Below the pieces are notes generated by a model, which was given only the letters and a program-made list of their open reading frames with translations, was not told where the DNA came from and searched no databases. The translations under genes and the position numbers were made by a program. Positions 1-8,063 of a stretch of 64,000 nt of DNA are shown here, in pieces. Source of the DNA: a virus; the IMG/VR virus record IMGVR_UViG_3300027782_000037, positions 62,001 through 126,000 of that record; one strand, given 5' to 3'. Every line of letters starts with the position of its first letter. Position 1 is the first letter of the stretch.

Positions 1-445
1 CCATTGAGCCTGTATTATTCTGCATACGAATTCTTTCTTCTTCGGAGGGATCTAATAAAGATTGGCCACCTAAATCCACAATCCTAGGACTCCAGTAGGG
101 TGTAACATCATCCACGGGAATAAAGATACCTGCACGCCCATGGAATTGAAATATATTGTCATGCGGAGTCATCTGCGTGAACACCGGATATTTTATGTCC
201 AATAGACTTAATATTGCATCCTGCCCTCTTTTACCCATACCGCCTTTTATTCCGGCAAACTGAGTGTCACTATTATCTACTTTAAGTAGCAATACTTCTG
301 CAACTCTATGTTTGAATGCACGGAATAACAGCGGGTGGTTGCCTATTCGTTCGCATAATTGTGCTGCCACCTTGATACGATTTTTAAAATGTTCGATATC
401 ATCCGCACGATTAATTAATTCTGGTAAAAATTCTCTTGATCTCAT
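1..445 (-). CDS. Partial phage protein with capsid-targeting-like N-terminal leader; 3' end outside window
   Basis: Reading from ATG at 445-443 the frame stays open to base 1, so about 148 residues are visible and the C-terminus is missing. The protein starts MRSREFLPELI, close to the MRAREFISE and MRACEFIAE starts of the two genes just upstream. The start overlaps the stop of the preceding gene in an ATGA junction, so translation is probably coupled. The visible part is rich in charged and aromatic residues, contains KGGMGKRGQ near residue 70, and has no domain I recognise. The T4-like leader suggests a head-internal protein, but the expected I/L-x-E is here L-P-E followed by leucine, so cleavage by the prohead protease is less certain. 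The function is unknown. Confidence 0.7.
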   Translation of the reverse strand, partial: MRSREFLPELINRADDIEHFKNRIKVAAQLCERIGNHPLLFRAFKHRVAEVLLLKVDNSDTQFAGIKGGMGKRGQDAILSLLDIKYPVFTQMTPHDNIFQFHGRAGIFIPVDDVTPYWSPRIVDLGGQSLLDPSEEERIRMQNNTGSM

Positions 446-843
446 CTTCTTTTGTAGCCTTTAAATGCTACCACTGGGCTTTTTAGAACGGTATCCGTTA
501 ACTCATCGCTGGTTTTAGTACTTACCAATTTTTTGTCAGATGCCGGTAATCCCATGTCTTTGAGTGCCATATCAATCCATTTACCAATATCGGGATCAGA
601 TGATATAACGATTTCGTTTTCTCCCCAACTAGATGTAGGATCAAACTCTGGATCGCCTTCTGCTTTTCTTGCTGCTTTTCCCTTAGCACCGGCCAGTGCT
701 ACACTAAATCTATATTGCATGTAAGCGTTTTGATTTTGTAGTGCTGGAATAATATAGGTTGCAGGTAAACTACGGGCGACATCTGCGTGTATAGATCCCT
801 TGTCAAAACTTGCATCTTCCGAGATAAATTCACGGGCTCTCAT
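442..843 (-). CDS. Small protein with capsid-targeting-like leader and conserved C-terminal tail
   Basis: This 133-aa protein begins MRAREFISEDAS. That resembles the T4 capsid-targeting sequence of internal proteins (MKTYQEFIAEA), which the prohead protease gp21 cuts after an I/L-x-E motif; here the site would be I-S-E. It ends SPVVAFKGYKRR, the same ending as the next gene upstream (840-1217), although the middle regions do not resemble each other. The middle contains VALAGAKGKAARKAEGDP and an acidic stretch, and no enzyme motif was seen. It overlaps both neighbours by 4 nt (ATGA). It may be a virion-internal protein carried in the head; this is inference from the leader only. Confidence 0.75.
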   Translation of the reverse strand: MRAREFISEDASFDKGSIHADVARSLPATYIIPALQNQNAYMQYRFSVALAGAKGKAARKAEGDPEFDPTSSWGENEIVISSDPDIGKWIDMALKDMGLPASDKKLVSTKTSDELTDTVLKSPVVAFKGYKRR

Positions 844-1217
844 CTGCGTTTATATCCTTTAAATGCTACTACTGGACTTTCCGTGTTTGTTGATGCTAAT
901 TCTTCACTATCTAAATCACCGTCATTTAAATCTTCATACTCTACTCCGGCAGCTTTATATGCCAATTTAAGCATAGCCTGTTCTTCTTTAGTATAGGCAT
1001 GCGCAGTATTGTGTTTACCTACCCAACTTTCAGCATCCATTTTTATAGGATTTATTCCATCACTACTTGCTACCGCCATCATTACACGATTTAAATCATA
1101 TAGTTTATCATAGGTATCCATTCTCTTTGCGAACACATTTAACCCGCGAGTAGATTGTTGTTGGCGTTTGCTAATTTTGCCGGAGGCATTCTCAGCAATA
1201 AACTCACAGGCTCGCAT
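840..1217 (-). CDS. Small protein with capsid-targeting-like leader and conserved C-terminal tail (second copy type)
   Basis: This 125-aa protein starts MRACEFIAENASGK, with a putative gp21 cut after I-A-E, and ends SPVVAFKGYKRR like its downstream neighbour. Between these ends is a basic region (SKRQQQSTRG) followed by a region with KEEQAMLKLAYKAAGVEYEDLN. The middle resembles a short helical DNA-binding or packaging module common in marine T4-like phage proteins, but I cannot name a family. It follows the 162-aa gene by 2 nt and overlaps the next gene by an ATGA junction. The bracketed arrangement argues for a shared targeting mechanism with variable cargo. Confidence 0.75.
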   Translation of the reverse strand: MRACEFIAENASGKISKRQQQSTRGLNVFAKRMDTYDKLYDLNRVMMAVASSDGINPIKMDAESWVGKHNTAHAYTKEEQAMLKLAYKAAGVEYEDLNDGDLDSEELASTNTESPVVAFKGYKRR

Positions 1218-1219
1218 AA

Positions 1220-1708
1220 TTAGCTTTGCCCGTTTACGCCTGCGGTAGCAGATGAAGCAGTTCCTAATTCACGAGCAGTAAAGTTAGCACCAGTGATGGT
1301 CAAGTAATTACCAGCACCGACAAAAATCTGTTGACGACTATTTGCTGATATTTGTGGTGCAGCAGAATATAAATTACCGTTAGGTGGTGTAGTCACAGTA
1401 AAGACATTGGTGGCATTTGCGGTAGCATTAGCACTTAGGGTCACACTGGTAAATGGAATCTGCGAAGCTATAGTTGCTCCGCCAGGAATTCCAGTGCCAG
1501 AAATTGCACTACCTGCAGGCAATGTCATCGCTGCACTGGTAGTGATAACATTGCTGAGATTAGCAGTAGTGCCACTAAATGTAATTTGTGGTGGCAACGC
1601 AACCTGATAAACGTTATATGTGACAGCAGTATTGCCTGTAACAATTTCACATTTATCAGTGTACCAAATTACATTTGATGCCGATGTTAGTACATTTGCC
1701 TGTGCCAT
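1220..1708 (-). CDS. Hypothetical beta-rich virion protein
   Basis: This 162-aa protein is rich in Thr, Ala, Asn and Val, with no charged clusters, as expected of a phage beta-sandwich structural protein. It contains a G-S-A-I-S-G-T-G-I-P-G-G-A-T-I segment (about residues 66-80) of the kind found in tail and decoration proteins, and a C-terminal GNYLTITGANFTARELGT stretch. The start ATG at 1708 has a clear Shine-Dalgarno sequence (AGGGAG) 5 nt upstream. It lies between the 1457-aa head-type protein and the leader-bearing small proteins, so head decoration or a minor capsid role is plausible. I do not recognise the family. Confidence 0.75.
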   Translation of the reverse strand: MAQANVLTSASNVIWYTDKCEIVTGNTAVTYNVYQVALPPQITFSGTTANLSNVITTSAAMTLPAGSAISGTGIPGGATIASQIPFTSVTLSANATANATNVFTVTTPPNGNLYSAAPQISANSRQQIFVGAGNYLTITGANFTARELGTASSATAGVNGQS

Positions 1709-4700
1709 TTATACTCCCTTATTTTCTATCGCAGAAATAGTTTTATACAAATCTATCATACGTTCGCCTTCAGTTACATGACTATGTAAACGTTTGACCT
1801 GACTCGCCACAACAGGTGTTGTTGTCTGCCCAGTTGTTTTGGCACCGTTTAATCCACCTGAAAGATTTTGTGTCATCATCCGTGTATCGGCTTTAACCTG
1901 ATTAGTTGGATAGTCTGGAGCGTTTGTTGTAACTGGAGCAACCGCTTCTGCAATACCAGCTAACTCACGTAACCGTTGGTTTTCTGAGTTACGCTGTATT
2001 GATTCCGACGTTGGTGCATTAGCTTGAGAGCCTGTATATTGTTGCTTAATAAGTCTGTCAGCGGTTTCTTTAGGACCGGCGCCGGCAAAGTATCCTATGT
2101 CTTCTGGGAACCAAGCAGCAGTTCCTCGAATAGTTTTATATACGTAACGTTTACCTTTAATCCAGAATGGAACCTTTTTATCAGCTTGTGGTGGGATTTC
2201 TTCTGGTTTAGTTACCTGGGTAGCGTTGAATGGAATACTAGGGCCTCCTGTATCCGGACCGTCGGCGGCATCCGCTGTCGCGGCCGCCATGTTGGCAGCA
2301 TCATAGCCCGCACCAGCACCGCCACCACCAGGGCCGCTTGTATCCGGACCGTCTGCGGCGCCTGCGGTAGCGGCAGCTTGTGCAGCATCGGCAGCTCTGT
2401 TAGCACCTACTTGCATCGCGGCACCTGCATCGGCATCTGCCGCGTCAGCAGAAGCACCAGCTTGATCTGCACTGCTACTGGCTGTGCTACCTGTTGGGAA
2501 TAGACCATGATATTGATTAATTAAAGAACTAAGTTCTGGATCAGGTTGTTCAGTGTTACCTAACTCCTTGTACAGGGTCTCTATTTCTTTCTTTTCCGCA
2601 TCATTCAAATCTTCCAGCAATCTCATTTTATTAAGGAAATGACTAATACTTTCGGTATAACCTTGAGGCGTCGCTGCGTTAAACGGTTCAGCTGGCGCTG
2701 GGGGAGTTGATGGATTTCCAGGATAGGTTCCAGGATTATAATGGGGATCAGATGCTGCGGCCGCAGTTATAGAATCAGGACGTTTGCGTGCTTGCGCCAA
2801 TAGTTCCTTGAATCGTGCAATCTTGTCAGCTTGTGACTTAGCGGCTGGTGCTGCGGCTGGTGCTGCGGCTGGTGCTGCGGCTGGTGCTGCGGCTGGTGCT
2901 GCGGCTGGTGCTGCGGCTGAAACTTTTGCCATTTTTGCTTTAGACTCTGGTCCCCAAATACCGTCTGGTGCTGCGCCTATTTCATTTTGTTTTGCCACAA
3001 CAGCGGCTTTAGTTTTTTGTCCAAAGTCACCATCTTGGTCTTCGGGTTTCATTCCTAGCAGTTTCTGCAGAGCCTTAACTTCCGGACCTTTACTTCCCAC
3101 TGCCAACAAACCACCAGCTGCTGCTGGGGCTGCTGGTTTCGCTGCGGCTGCTGGCGCTGCTGTCTGACCGCGTGGGCCTTGATTAACTCCGTCAGCGGCA
3201 CCAGCAACAGCCTGCGCCTGAGCCTGTGGGGTAACCTTGGCACTACCATCAGGATTAGCATCGTTAATACCTGCGGCACGACCCCAGCCACTACCGTCCG
3301 CCATTGCACTAATAATATGCTGATCGGTAGGATCTGCGCCGCCAATCTTTTGTTTCATTTGCGGACTTAATTTAGCATAGGCGGCTGCTTGCGGGCTACC
3401 AGCAGGCCAGGGACCGTTTGGGCCCGTAGCTGCCGGCGCTGCTTCATCTATTTCTATGAAATCGGAAGGCATACCTTGTGATCCATGCATGTGTTCCGCA
3501 TCATCATCGCCGCCGACACCCATGCTGTGCAGTAATTCTTTAATACGAGCAACATCATCACCACTTACATCGATAGTAATGTGTTCATCTTCTTCACCTT
3601 CGTCACCTTTGGTTGAATTGGTTGTGATGTTGATACTTTCAGATAGCATAGTGTTGTACTTACGATTCCATGAATCATAAATTCCTTTACCTACACTCAT
3701 GCCACCTGAAGATTTGCCACCTGCCGCTGGAGCCACCGAACCGGAAGTTGTTGTTTCTTCAACTTTCTTTTCTTTTTTATCTTTCTTTTTGCCGCCTTCT
3801 TCATCCTTACCTAAACGACCAGCAACAACATCACCTCGTGTTACTTTGTCATAGGGTTTAGCATTATTCGCTAAATTACCATCGCCTTTGCCTTCTTCAG
3901 TTTTTTTAGCTGGTTTATCACCTTCCTTGGCTTTTTTGGTAGGCTTATCACTGCCCTTGGCCGGCGCGGCAGGCTTGGCTGGTGACTTAGACTTGTTGGC
4001 TTTGATAGCTTTGTCTACTGACCCAGCATGTTCTGCTTTGCCAGATTCTTTTTTGCCATCACCATCGTAGTCTTTTTTAGCTTTAGCACCGCCAACTACT
4101 TTGGCTATGCCGGCTGCTTTTCTAGCAGCAGGAGCTACGTTATTCACAAAATGACCCATACCTTGTTTTACAGCTTCTAAATCAATTTCACGACCTCGAC
4201 CATGCCCTGGCATTGATTGGCCACAATGTGGACATTCGCCACGACCTTCATCCATTTCTTTTGATCGAGCATGTTTAGGAACGTGTGTACCCGCTAAACG
4301 AGCACCACCACCGCCTTTACTGCCAGCAGGACGTCCACGCTTACGGGGGCCATCTGAACTTGCTACTGGTTTTTCAACTTCATCGCTGTCAAACGGAACT
4401 TCTTTGCGCTTACGTGTGTAAACTGTTCCGCCTGCTGGGCTTCTGTCACGACTATATGCAGAATCTAAATCAGCAGTTGGCTTTCCAAATTTTGAATCAT
4501 ATTCATCTGATCCTGGGAACATACTTCCTTCAAATTCCATGCCATTGTGTGCATCAGCAGCACCCGGACGGCCATTGTATGGGCGACTGGTTGAACGCGA
4601 TTTTGGATTAGCAGGTGCAATTTTATTTTTTAAATAACTTAAAATATCCTCTTCTGATTCGTCCAGAGGAGCAGGTTGGTTCTTAGGTTCGTCGTTACAA

Positions 4701-6082
4701 TGCACTGGGCATTCATCTTGTCCCAATGTCTTGCAGCAGCACTTGAGTTTGGCTTTCTTGCCAGCGCCAGTCTTTTTCATTGACTCGGATAGTGATCTAG
4801 GTTTACTGCCGGATGCCACGACTTCGTAATCATCAGGATCTGTATCGAAATGTTTTCCACATAGTCTGTCTATCGCATGGCCTACCGATTGCCCAAGAAC
4901 ATTTCTTGCTACTAATTTCCAGGACGGCATTCCATGGCGTTCGGTCCACATATAAATGTCTTTCAACTCATTATAGTCATGTGTTTCGTCTAGGTCAGTC
5001 ATAACTGGCGGCTGACCAGTGTCTCTCTGGCCAACACGTCTCTTTGCTGTACGTTGATTCTTTTGCGCTCGCAGTCTGGCAATTGCCGCATCATCCCAGT
5101 CTTTATTTCTAGGATTCATATCTTTTGGTTGTTCACCGTGCATATCACATTCTCCCATGGCACATTCCGCACATTCCTCACCTTCTGCCATACCTTGTTG
5201 GCCACCTTTTGCTCGGGCTTGTTCTCTAGTAGGACTGAATCCTTCTGCTCGTGCTTGTGCATGTTGGCTAGGATAAACTGATGCTTTCATTAACTTACCA
5301 TCTATAACGATATACCAGTCAGATGGATCTAGATCATGACGCTCATCATCTTCTCGATCTCTTGCGCCGCCAACACCACGGAAACCACGGTCTGCTTCAT
5401 CAATATTACCATGTCTGTTATCATGCATATGTCGGTCGTTCATACCCACAAGAATTTCTTCAACTACACTAGCAGAACAATCTAAATCCATAGCAATAAT
5501 ATCTGTTAATTCGCCAATGGCCTCATCTGATATAGGGAATTCTATGCCCTTGTGTTTTACTGCCTGCTCTACCTCAGAATACCAAGAGTCCACCAACTCT
5601 GCATGTTGATCATCAGGATCTCTATCGTAGTCGCCGCCGCCTTGATGCCAAATAGAGTTTGGATCAGATAATTCTCTGGGATCATGCCCCCATTCGTTAA
5701 CTTTTTTCTTACCTTTGCCTTGTATGTTAAGGGCAAAGTTAGCACGTTTCTTTTCTAGAGGAGTACCCGATTTCTTAAGACTGTTTAATTTTTTGTCGCC
5801 AATTTTCTTGTCTTGTGGAATACCTTCTTGCTTATGTAAGGCACCTTTCTTGACTGTTGTAGCAGCTTTGCTCAATGACTTGTCTTTTGCTTCTAGAGTA
5901 TTGCTACCATACGCACCGCCGGTGCCATCTTCCATAAGACTACGTAAGTCTGTACGTAATGCTTCTTCAAGTGTCTTTTTAGCAGGTGATTTGGCGGCAA
6001 CAGTTCGTGTTTCAACTAATGGTGTCTTGGGTTCAGCACCGATGCTGGTTAGTCTTTTGTTTAGGTCATAAAATGGGTTCAT
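1709..6082 (-). CDS. Giant low-complexity prohead-core-like protein with peptidoglycan-binding repeat and many gp21-type cleavage sites
   Basis: This 1457-aa protein is very hydrophilic and mostly low complexity. Visible parts, N- to C-terminal, are a Lys-rich region, two CxxC-type clusters (EECAECAMGEC; GECPHCG), KKDYDGDGKKES (a DxDGDGK acidic loop also common in marine T4-like head proteins), Lys/Glu/Pro/Ala-rich linkers, an acidic ITIDVSGDD segment, a peptidoglycan-binding-1-type repeat (GSKGPEVKALQKLLG ... DGIWGPESKAKM, about bases 2925-3110), an Ala-Pro tract, Ala/Asp-rich spacers and an RLRELAGIAEA end. I/L-x-E motifs, the cut rule of T4 prohead protease, recur between segments (LME, IDE, LDE, LSE, LLE, IAE). 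It may be a head-core or internal protein processed into peptides. The Shine-Dalgarno sequence AAAGGA supports the 6082 start. Confidence 0.8.
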   Translation of the reverse strand: MNPFYDLNKRLTSIGAEPKTPLVETRTVAAKSPAKKTLEEALRTDLRSLMEDGTGGAYGSNTLEAKDKSLSKAATTVKKGALHKQEGIPQDKKIGDKKLNSLKKSGTPLEKKRANFALNIQGKGKKKVNEWGHDPRELSDPNSIWHQGGGDYDRDPDDQHAELVDSWYSEVEQAVKHKGIEFPISDEAIGELTDIIAMDLDCSASVVEEILVGMNDRHMHDNRHGNIDEADRGFRGVGGARDREDDERHDLDPSDWYIVIDGKLMKASVYPSQHAQARAEGFSPTREQARAKGGQQGMAEGEECAECAMGECDMHGEQPKDMNPRNKDWDDAAIARLRAQKNQRTAKRRVGQRDTGQPPVMTDLDETHDYNELKDIYMWTERHGMPSWKLVARNVLGQSVGHAIDRLCGKHFDTDPDDYEVVASGSKPRSLSESMKKTGAGKKAKLKCCCKTLGQDECPVHCNDEPKNQPAPLDESEEDILSYLKNKIAPANPKSRSTSRPYNGRPGAADAHNGMEFEGSMFPGSDEYDSKFGKPTADLDSAYSRDRSPAGGTVYTRKRKEVPFDSDEVEKPVASSDGPRKRGRPAGSKGGGGARLAGTHVPKHARSKEMDEGRGECPHCGQSMPGHGRGREIDLEAVKQGMGHFVNNVAPAARKAAGIAKVVGGAKAKKDYDGDGKKESGKAEHAGSVDKAIKANKSKSPAKPAAPAKGSDKPTKKAKEGDKPAKKTEEGKGDGNLANNAKPYDKVTRGDVVAGRLGKDEEGGKKKDKKEKKVEETTTSGSVAPAAGGKSSGGMSVGKGIYDSWNRKYNTMLSESINITTNSTKGDEGEEDEHITIDVSGDDVARIKELLHSMGVGGDDDAEHMHGSQGMPSDFIEIDEAAPAATGPNGPWPAGSPQAAAYAKLSPQMKQKIGGADPTDQHIISAMADGSGWGRAAGINDANPDGSAKVTPQAQAQAVAGAADGVNQGPRGQTAAPAAAAKPAAPAAAGGLLAVGSKGPEVKALQKLLGMKPEDQDGDFGQKTKAAVVAKQNEIGAAPDGIWGPESKAKMAKVSAAAPAAAPAAAPAAAPAAAPAAAPAAKSQADKIARFKELLAQARKRPDSITAAAASDPHYNPGTYPGNPSTPPAPAEPFNAATPQGYTESISHFLNKMRLLEDLNDAEKKEIETLYKELGNTEQPDPELSSLINQYHGLFPTGSTASSSADQAGASADAADADAGAAMQVGANRAADAAQAAATAGAADGPDTSGPGGGGAGAGYDAANMAAATADAADGPDTGGPSIPFNATQVTKPEEIPPQADKKVPFWIKGKRYVYKTIRGTAAWFPEDIGYFAGAGPKETADRLIKQQYTGSQANAPTSESIQRNSENQRLRELAGIAEAVAPVTTNAPDYPTNQVKADTRMMTQNLSGGLNGAKTTGQTTTPVVASQVKRLHSHVTEGERMIDLYKTISAIENKGV
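2842..2920. repeat. 12-bp minisatellite encoding Ala-Ala-Ala-Pro repeats
   Basis: A GGCTGGTGCTGC-type 12-bp unit is repeated about six times in tandem. On the minus strand it encodes an AAAP tract next to the peptidoglycan-binding-type repeat of the 1457-aa protein. It looks like an extended linker and is a likely site of copy-number slippage. Confidence 0.9.
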
Positions 6083-6087
6083 TACTA

Positions 6088-6699
6088 TTATCCTTTAGTT
6101 TTTGCGCCGGTTGCTGGGCGTTTGGGTCTTTTTTCTGCATGAGTTAGTGGACTAGTATTGCCCATTTTCAAGTCATTCGTTGTTTCCGCTGCCTTAGGGC
6201 TACCGCCGGCAATAGTAAAGTTTGAACGATATGCATTTTTTAATACAGCGTGATCATACGGATCAGCCGAATAATCTTTCTTCTGTTCTTTCTGTGCTTT
6301 GTCATCTGCTGGATAATCAGTATCATCTAGCAATGATGGCGGTTGATCTGCCAGTTTTTTCTGATAGTCATCGTTATTATCATCATATACAGATGTCTGC
6401 ATAACAATTTTATTTTCATCTAACCCAAGTAAACGAGCGATCTGTTTGATCTGTGGCTCAATTGCTGGGTAACGAAACATAACATCTATACTGGTGACTT
6501 TATCGTTTTCAAATGCTGGAAAATCAGCAGGCTTTGCTTGAATGGGCGTGGATTTTTCAGTACCAATTTTAAGTGGATCAAATTGTTCCAGACGTCCCTT
6601 CAGCGCATCGTAGAAACCCGAGGGCAATTCACCTACTATCTTAATGCGATAGTTATAGGTTCTTTCGCTTTCTGCCAAATACTCTTTAAAATTTTTCAT
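6088..6699 (-). CDS. Head-internal candidate protein with MKNFKEYLAE leader
   Basis: This 203-aa protein starts MKNFKEYLAESE, very close to the T4 capsid-targeting leader MKTYQEFIAEA, with a predicted gp21 cut after L-A-E at residue 10. Residues about 15-105 form a regular alpha/beta stretch (YRIKIVGELPSGFYDALKGR ... IDVMFRYPAIEPQIKQIARLLG). The C-terminal 90 residues are hydrophilic and disordered-looking, ending in PKRPATGAKTKG. Similar proteins occur beside head genes of marine T4-like phages, with unknown function. It follows gp16, has its own late-promoter box, and lies 5 bases upstream of the giant 1457-aa gene. Head-internal location is an inference from the leader. Confidence 0.75.
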   Translation of the reverse strand: MKNFKEYLAESERTYNYRIKIVGELPSGFYDALKGRLEQFDPLKIGTEKSTPIQAKPADFPAFENDKVTSIDVMFRYPAIEPQIKQIARLLGLDENKIVMQTSVYDDNNDDYQKKLADQPPSLLDDTDYPADDKAQKEQKKDYSADPYDHAVLKNAYRSNFTIAGGSPKAAETTNDLKMGNTSPLTHAEKRPKRPATGAKTKG

Positions 6700-6716
6700 G
6701 ATTAATTCCTATAGTA

Positions 6717-6723
6717 TATTTAT
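6717..6723 (-). promoter_or_regulatory. T4-type late promoter box ATAAATA
   Basis: On the minus strand the sequence reads CATAAATATAC, 18 nt before the ATG of the 203-aa gene. It matches the core of the T4 late promoter (TATAAATA), the only promoter element needed by the gp55 sigma type. Confidence 0.6.
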
Positions 6724-6724
6724 G

Positions 6725-7225
6725 TCATTTGTCTTTTTGTGCTCGATCCCCAATTAGGCGATCCAGCAGGTCATTGCGGGTTAATACCTGCCCCTGAGCT
6801 GTTGGTAAGTTATCCAAATTGCCGGTTCGCTTGGCTGCGTCTTGATCCAACTTCAGTTTCCTAAGCTGTAAATCAATCATCTTTAATTTCTTGTTTAATT
6901 TGGTTGTTTTTGCTGTCAGAGCGTGCCCCAGCATAGTACCAGCTACTGCAAATAGCTCTGCAGAGTAGCGACTATCCACATTCATACCTAAATCACTTAA
7001 ATCTTGATAGCTTTGTTTAGCCAGGTCTGCTATATCGTCCAATTCTCTATCAGATGCCATCAAGTCCCGTATTGCGGGTAACGCTTCGTCAATCTTATCT
7101 ATAGTGCTGTCAATGTTAACTATCGCGGTACGTGTTTCTTCCATGGTCATGTTTTCCACAACTGGAATATCTTCTGAATCTTCCAGTTGGTCGAAACCAA
7201 AAAGCTGCTCTAATTTTTTTGTCAT
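6725..7225 (-). CDS. 16: Small terminase subunit (gp16-like)
   Basis: This 166-aa protein is of gp16-like size (T4 gp16 is 164 aa). After an acidic N-terminus it has long amphipathic helices and the stretch YSAELFAVAGTMLGHALTAKTTKLNKKLKMIDLQLRKLKLD (about residues 88-128), matching the R/E-hEVhA-hhG...K-h-K-Lhhhh pattern of T4-type small terminases that form the oligomeric helical core. It would regulate DNA recognition and cutting by the large terminase gp17, which is not in this window. In T4 genes 16 and 17 are adjacent; here the next gene is a leader-bearing head protein. The ATG lies exactly 5 nt after a TAAATA box with no Shine-Dalgarno sequence. The call rests on helix pattern and context. 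Confidence 0.65.
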   Translation of the reverse strand: MTKKLEQLFGFDQLEDSEDIPVVENMTMEETRTAIVNIDSTIDKIDEALPAIRDLMASDRELDDIADLAKQSYQDLSDLGMNVDSRYSAELFAVAGTMLGHALTAKTTKLNKKLKMIDLQLRKLKLDQDAAKRTGNLDNLPTAQGQVLTRNDLLDRLIGDRAQKDK

Positions 7226-7230
7226 ACTGT

Positions 7231-7236
7231 TATTTA
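7231..7236 (-). promoter_or_regulatory. Late promoter box TAAATA placed for a leaderless transcript
   Basis: The minus strand reads TGTAAATAACAGTATG. By T4 late promoter geometry (last A of the box at about -6) transcription would start on the A of the gp16 ATG. No Shine-Dalgarno sequence lies in between. Confidence 0.55.
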
Positions 7237-7257
7237 CAGTATTTTACGGGAGACCAT

Positions 7258-7692
7258 TTACTTTTTACGTCCAGAATGAAAGATATCATTTTCTGTGATG
7301 ACTCGAAAACCTAGTCCATTTTGTTTGGCCCAACTTTGCGCTGCGGCCCATTTTGAATAGTTGATAGCTATAGTGGCTCGTTGACTATCTTTCATATTTT
7401 CCACAAGTATACTTTGATTACGTGGTTTTATTTCTATTAATTCGGCTTTGTTAGTATTTTGCGGCCCACGGTATACTACAATAAAATCAGGCACATACAT
7501 GGTCATCTTGCCATGTAAGGGGTGTCGGTAGGGAATTCTAACAGGTTCACTCGCCCAGTTTACCACATTTTCATTGTGATCACAAAAATGCATGAATGTC
7601 TGTTCCCAACCTGAACGATAACGAGGCTTTCCCTTGCCCACATACTTGTGAGCGTTGGTTACTTCGTATAATCCTTGACGAAAACTGGGCAT
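7258..7692 (-). CDS. 4: Head completion nuclease-like protein (gp4-like)
   Basis: This 144-aa protein has a PD-(D/E)XK nuclease pattern: YRSGWEQTF with E30, then VPDFIV with D69, then ELIEIKP with E87-x-K89. The intervening W-A-S-E-P-V-R-I-P-Y block is typical of the T4 gp4 (gp50) head completion family, whose fold is like the TnsA N-terminal domain. In T4, gp4 acts with gp2 and gp64 when filled heads are closed and joined to tails. All expected catalytic residues are present. It follows the 119-aa gene by 2 nt and precedes gp16, consistent with a head-completion and packaging cluster. Confidence 0.8.
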   Translation of the reverse strand: MPSFRQGLYEVTNAHKYVGKGKPRYRSGWEQTFMHFCDHNENVVNWASEPVRIPYRHPLHGKMTMYVPDFIVVYRGPQNTNKAELIEIKPRNQSILVENMKDSQRATIAINYSKWAAAQSWAKQNGLGFRVITENDIFHSGRKK

Positions 7693-7694
7693 AA

Positions 7695-8054
7695 TTATTG
7701 TCTAACGTTATGGGCAGCGTAATAGTTTGGTATCACAGTTGCCTGAATACCTAACATAGTTGCACGACTCTGAAATGTATTAAGATAATAGGCAAATACC
7801 AGTGTTACCTGAGGGCCTGATAAGCCTTCGATGGATTGTAACAATTGCATAACAGGAATTCCTGATGCAGCCGCAATTCGAAACATTGTTGTTGTGAAAT
7901 TATTTGCCTGTGCTGTGGTACCAAATACCGATAATAGATAACTACGCACCGCATCATATTCCTGTGCAGGCACAGCCTGTTGATAGTCGTTGAACCTATC
8001 AAATATTTGTACGGTTAAATCAATAGCAGAATTAATAGCATTAATAGTGGCCAT
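7695..8054 (-). CDS. Small helical protein between tail-tube genes and gp4
   Basis: This 119-aa protein is mostly helical by composition (MATINAINSAIDLTVQIFDRFNDY ... GLSGPQVTLVFAYYLNTFQSRATMLG). I recall similar small proteins in marine T4-like phages beside the tail tube genes, but no function is known to me. It is 9 nt downstream of the gp54-like gene and 2 nt upstream of gp4, so it is co-transcribed with tail and head completion genes. A role in tail assembly or tape-measure contact is a guess. Confidence 0.7.
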   Translation of the reverse strand: MATINAINSAIDLTVQIFDRFNDYQQAVPAQEYDAVRSYLLSVFGTTAQANNFTTTMFRIAAASGIPVMQLLQSIEGLSGPQVTLVFAYYLNTFQSRATMLGIQATVIPNYYAAHNVRQ

Positions 8055-8063
8055 GAGTAATCC

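Noticed and set aside
264-464. Plus-strand 66-codon frame at the left edge
   Set aside because: It lies opposite the partial minus-strand gene that reads through from 445 to the edge and has a conserved leader; the plus frame has no ribosome-binding site or family feature.
2784-3167. Plus-strand frame with Ala-Gly repeats at 2784-3167
   Set aside because: It mirrors the Ala-Pro tract and peptidoglycan-binding segment of the minus-strand 1457-aa protein; no start signal.
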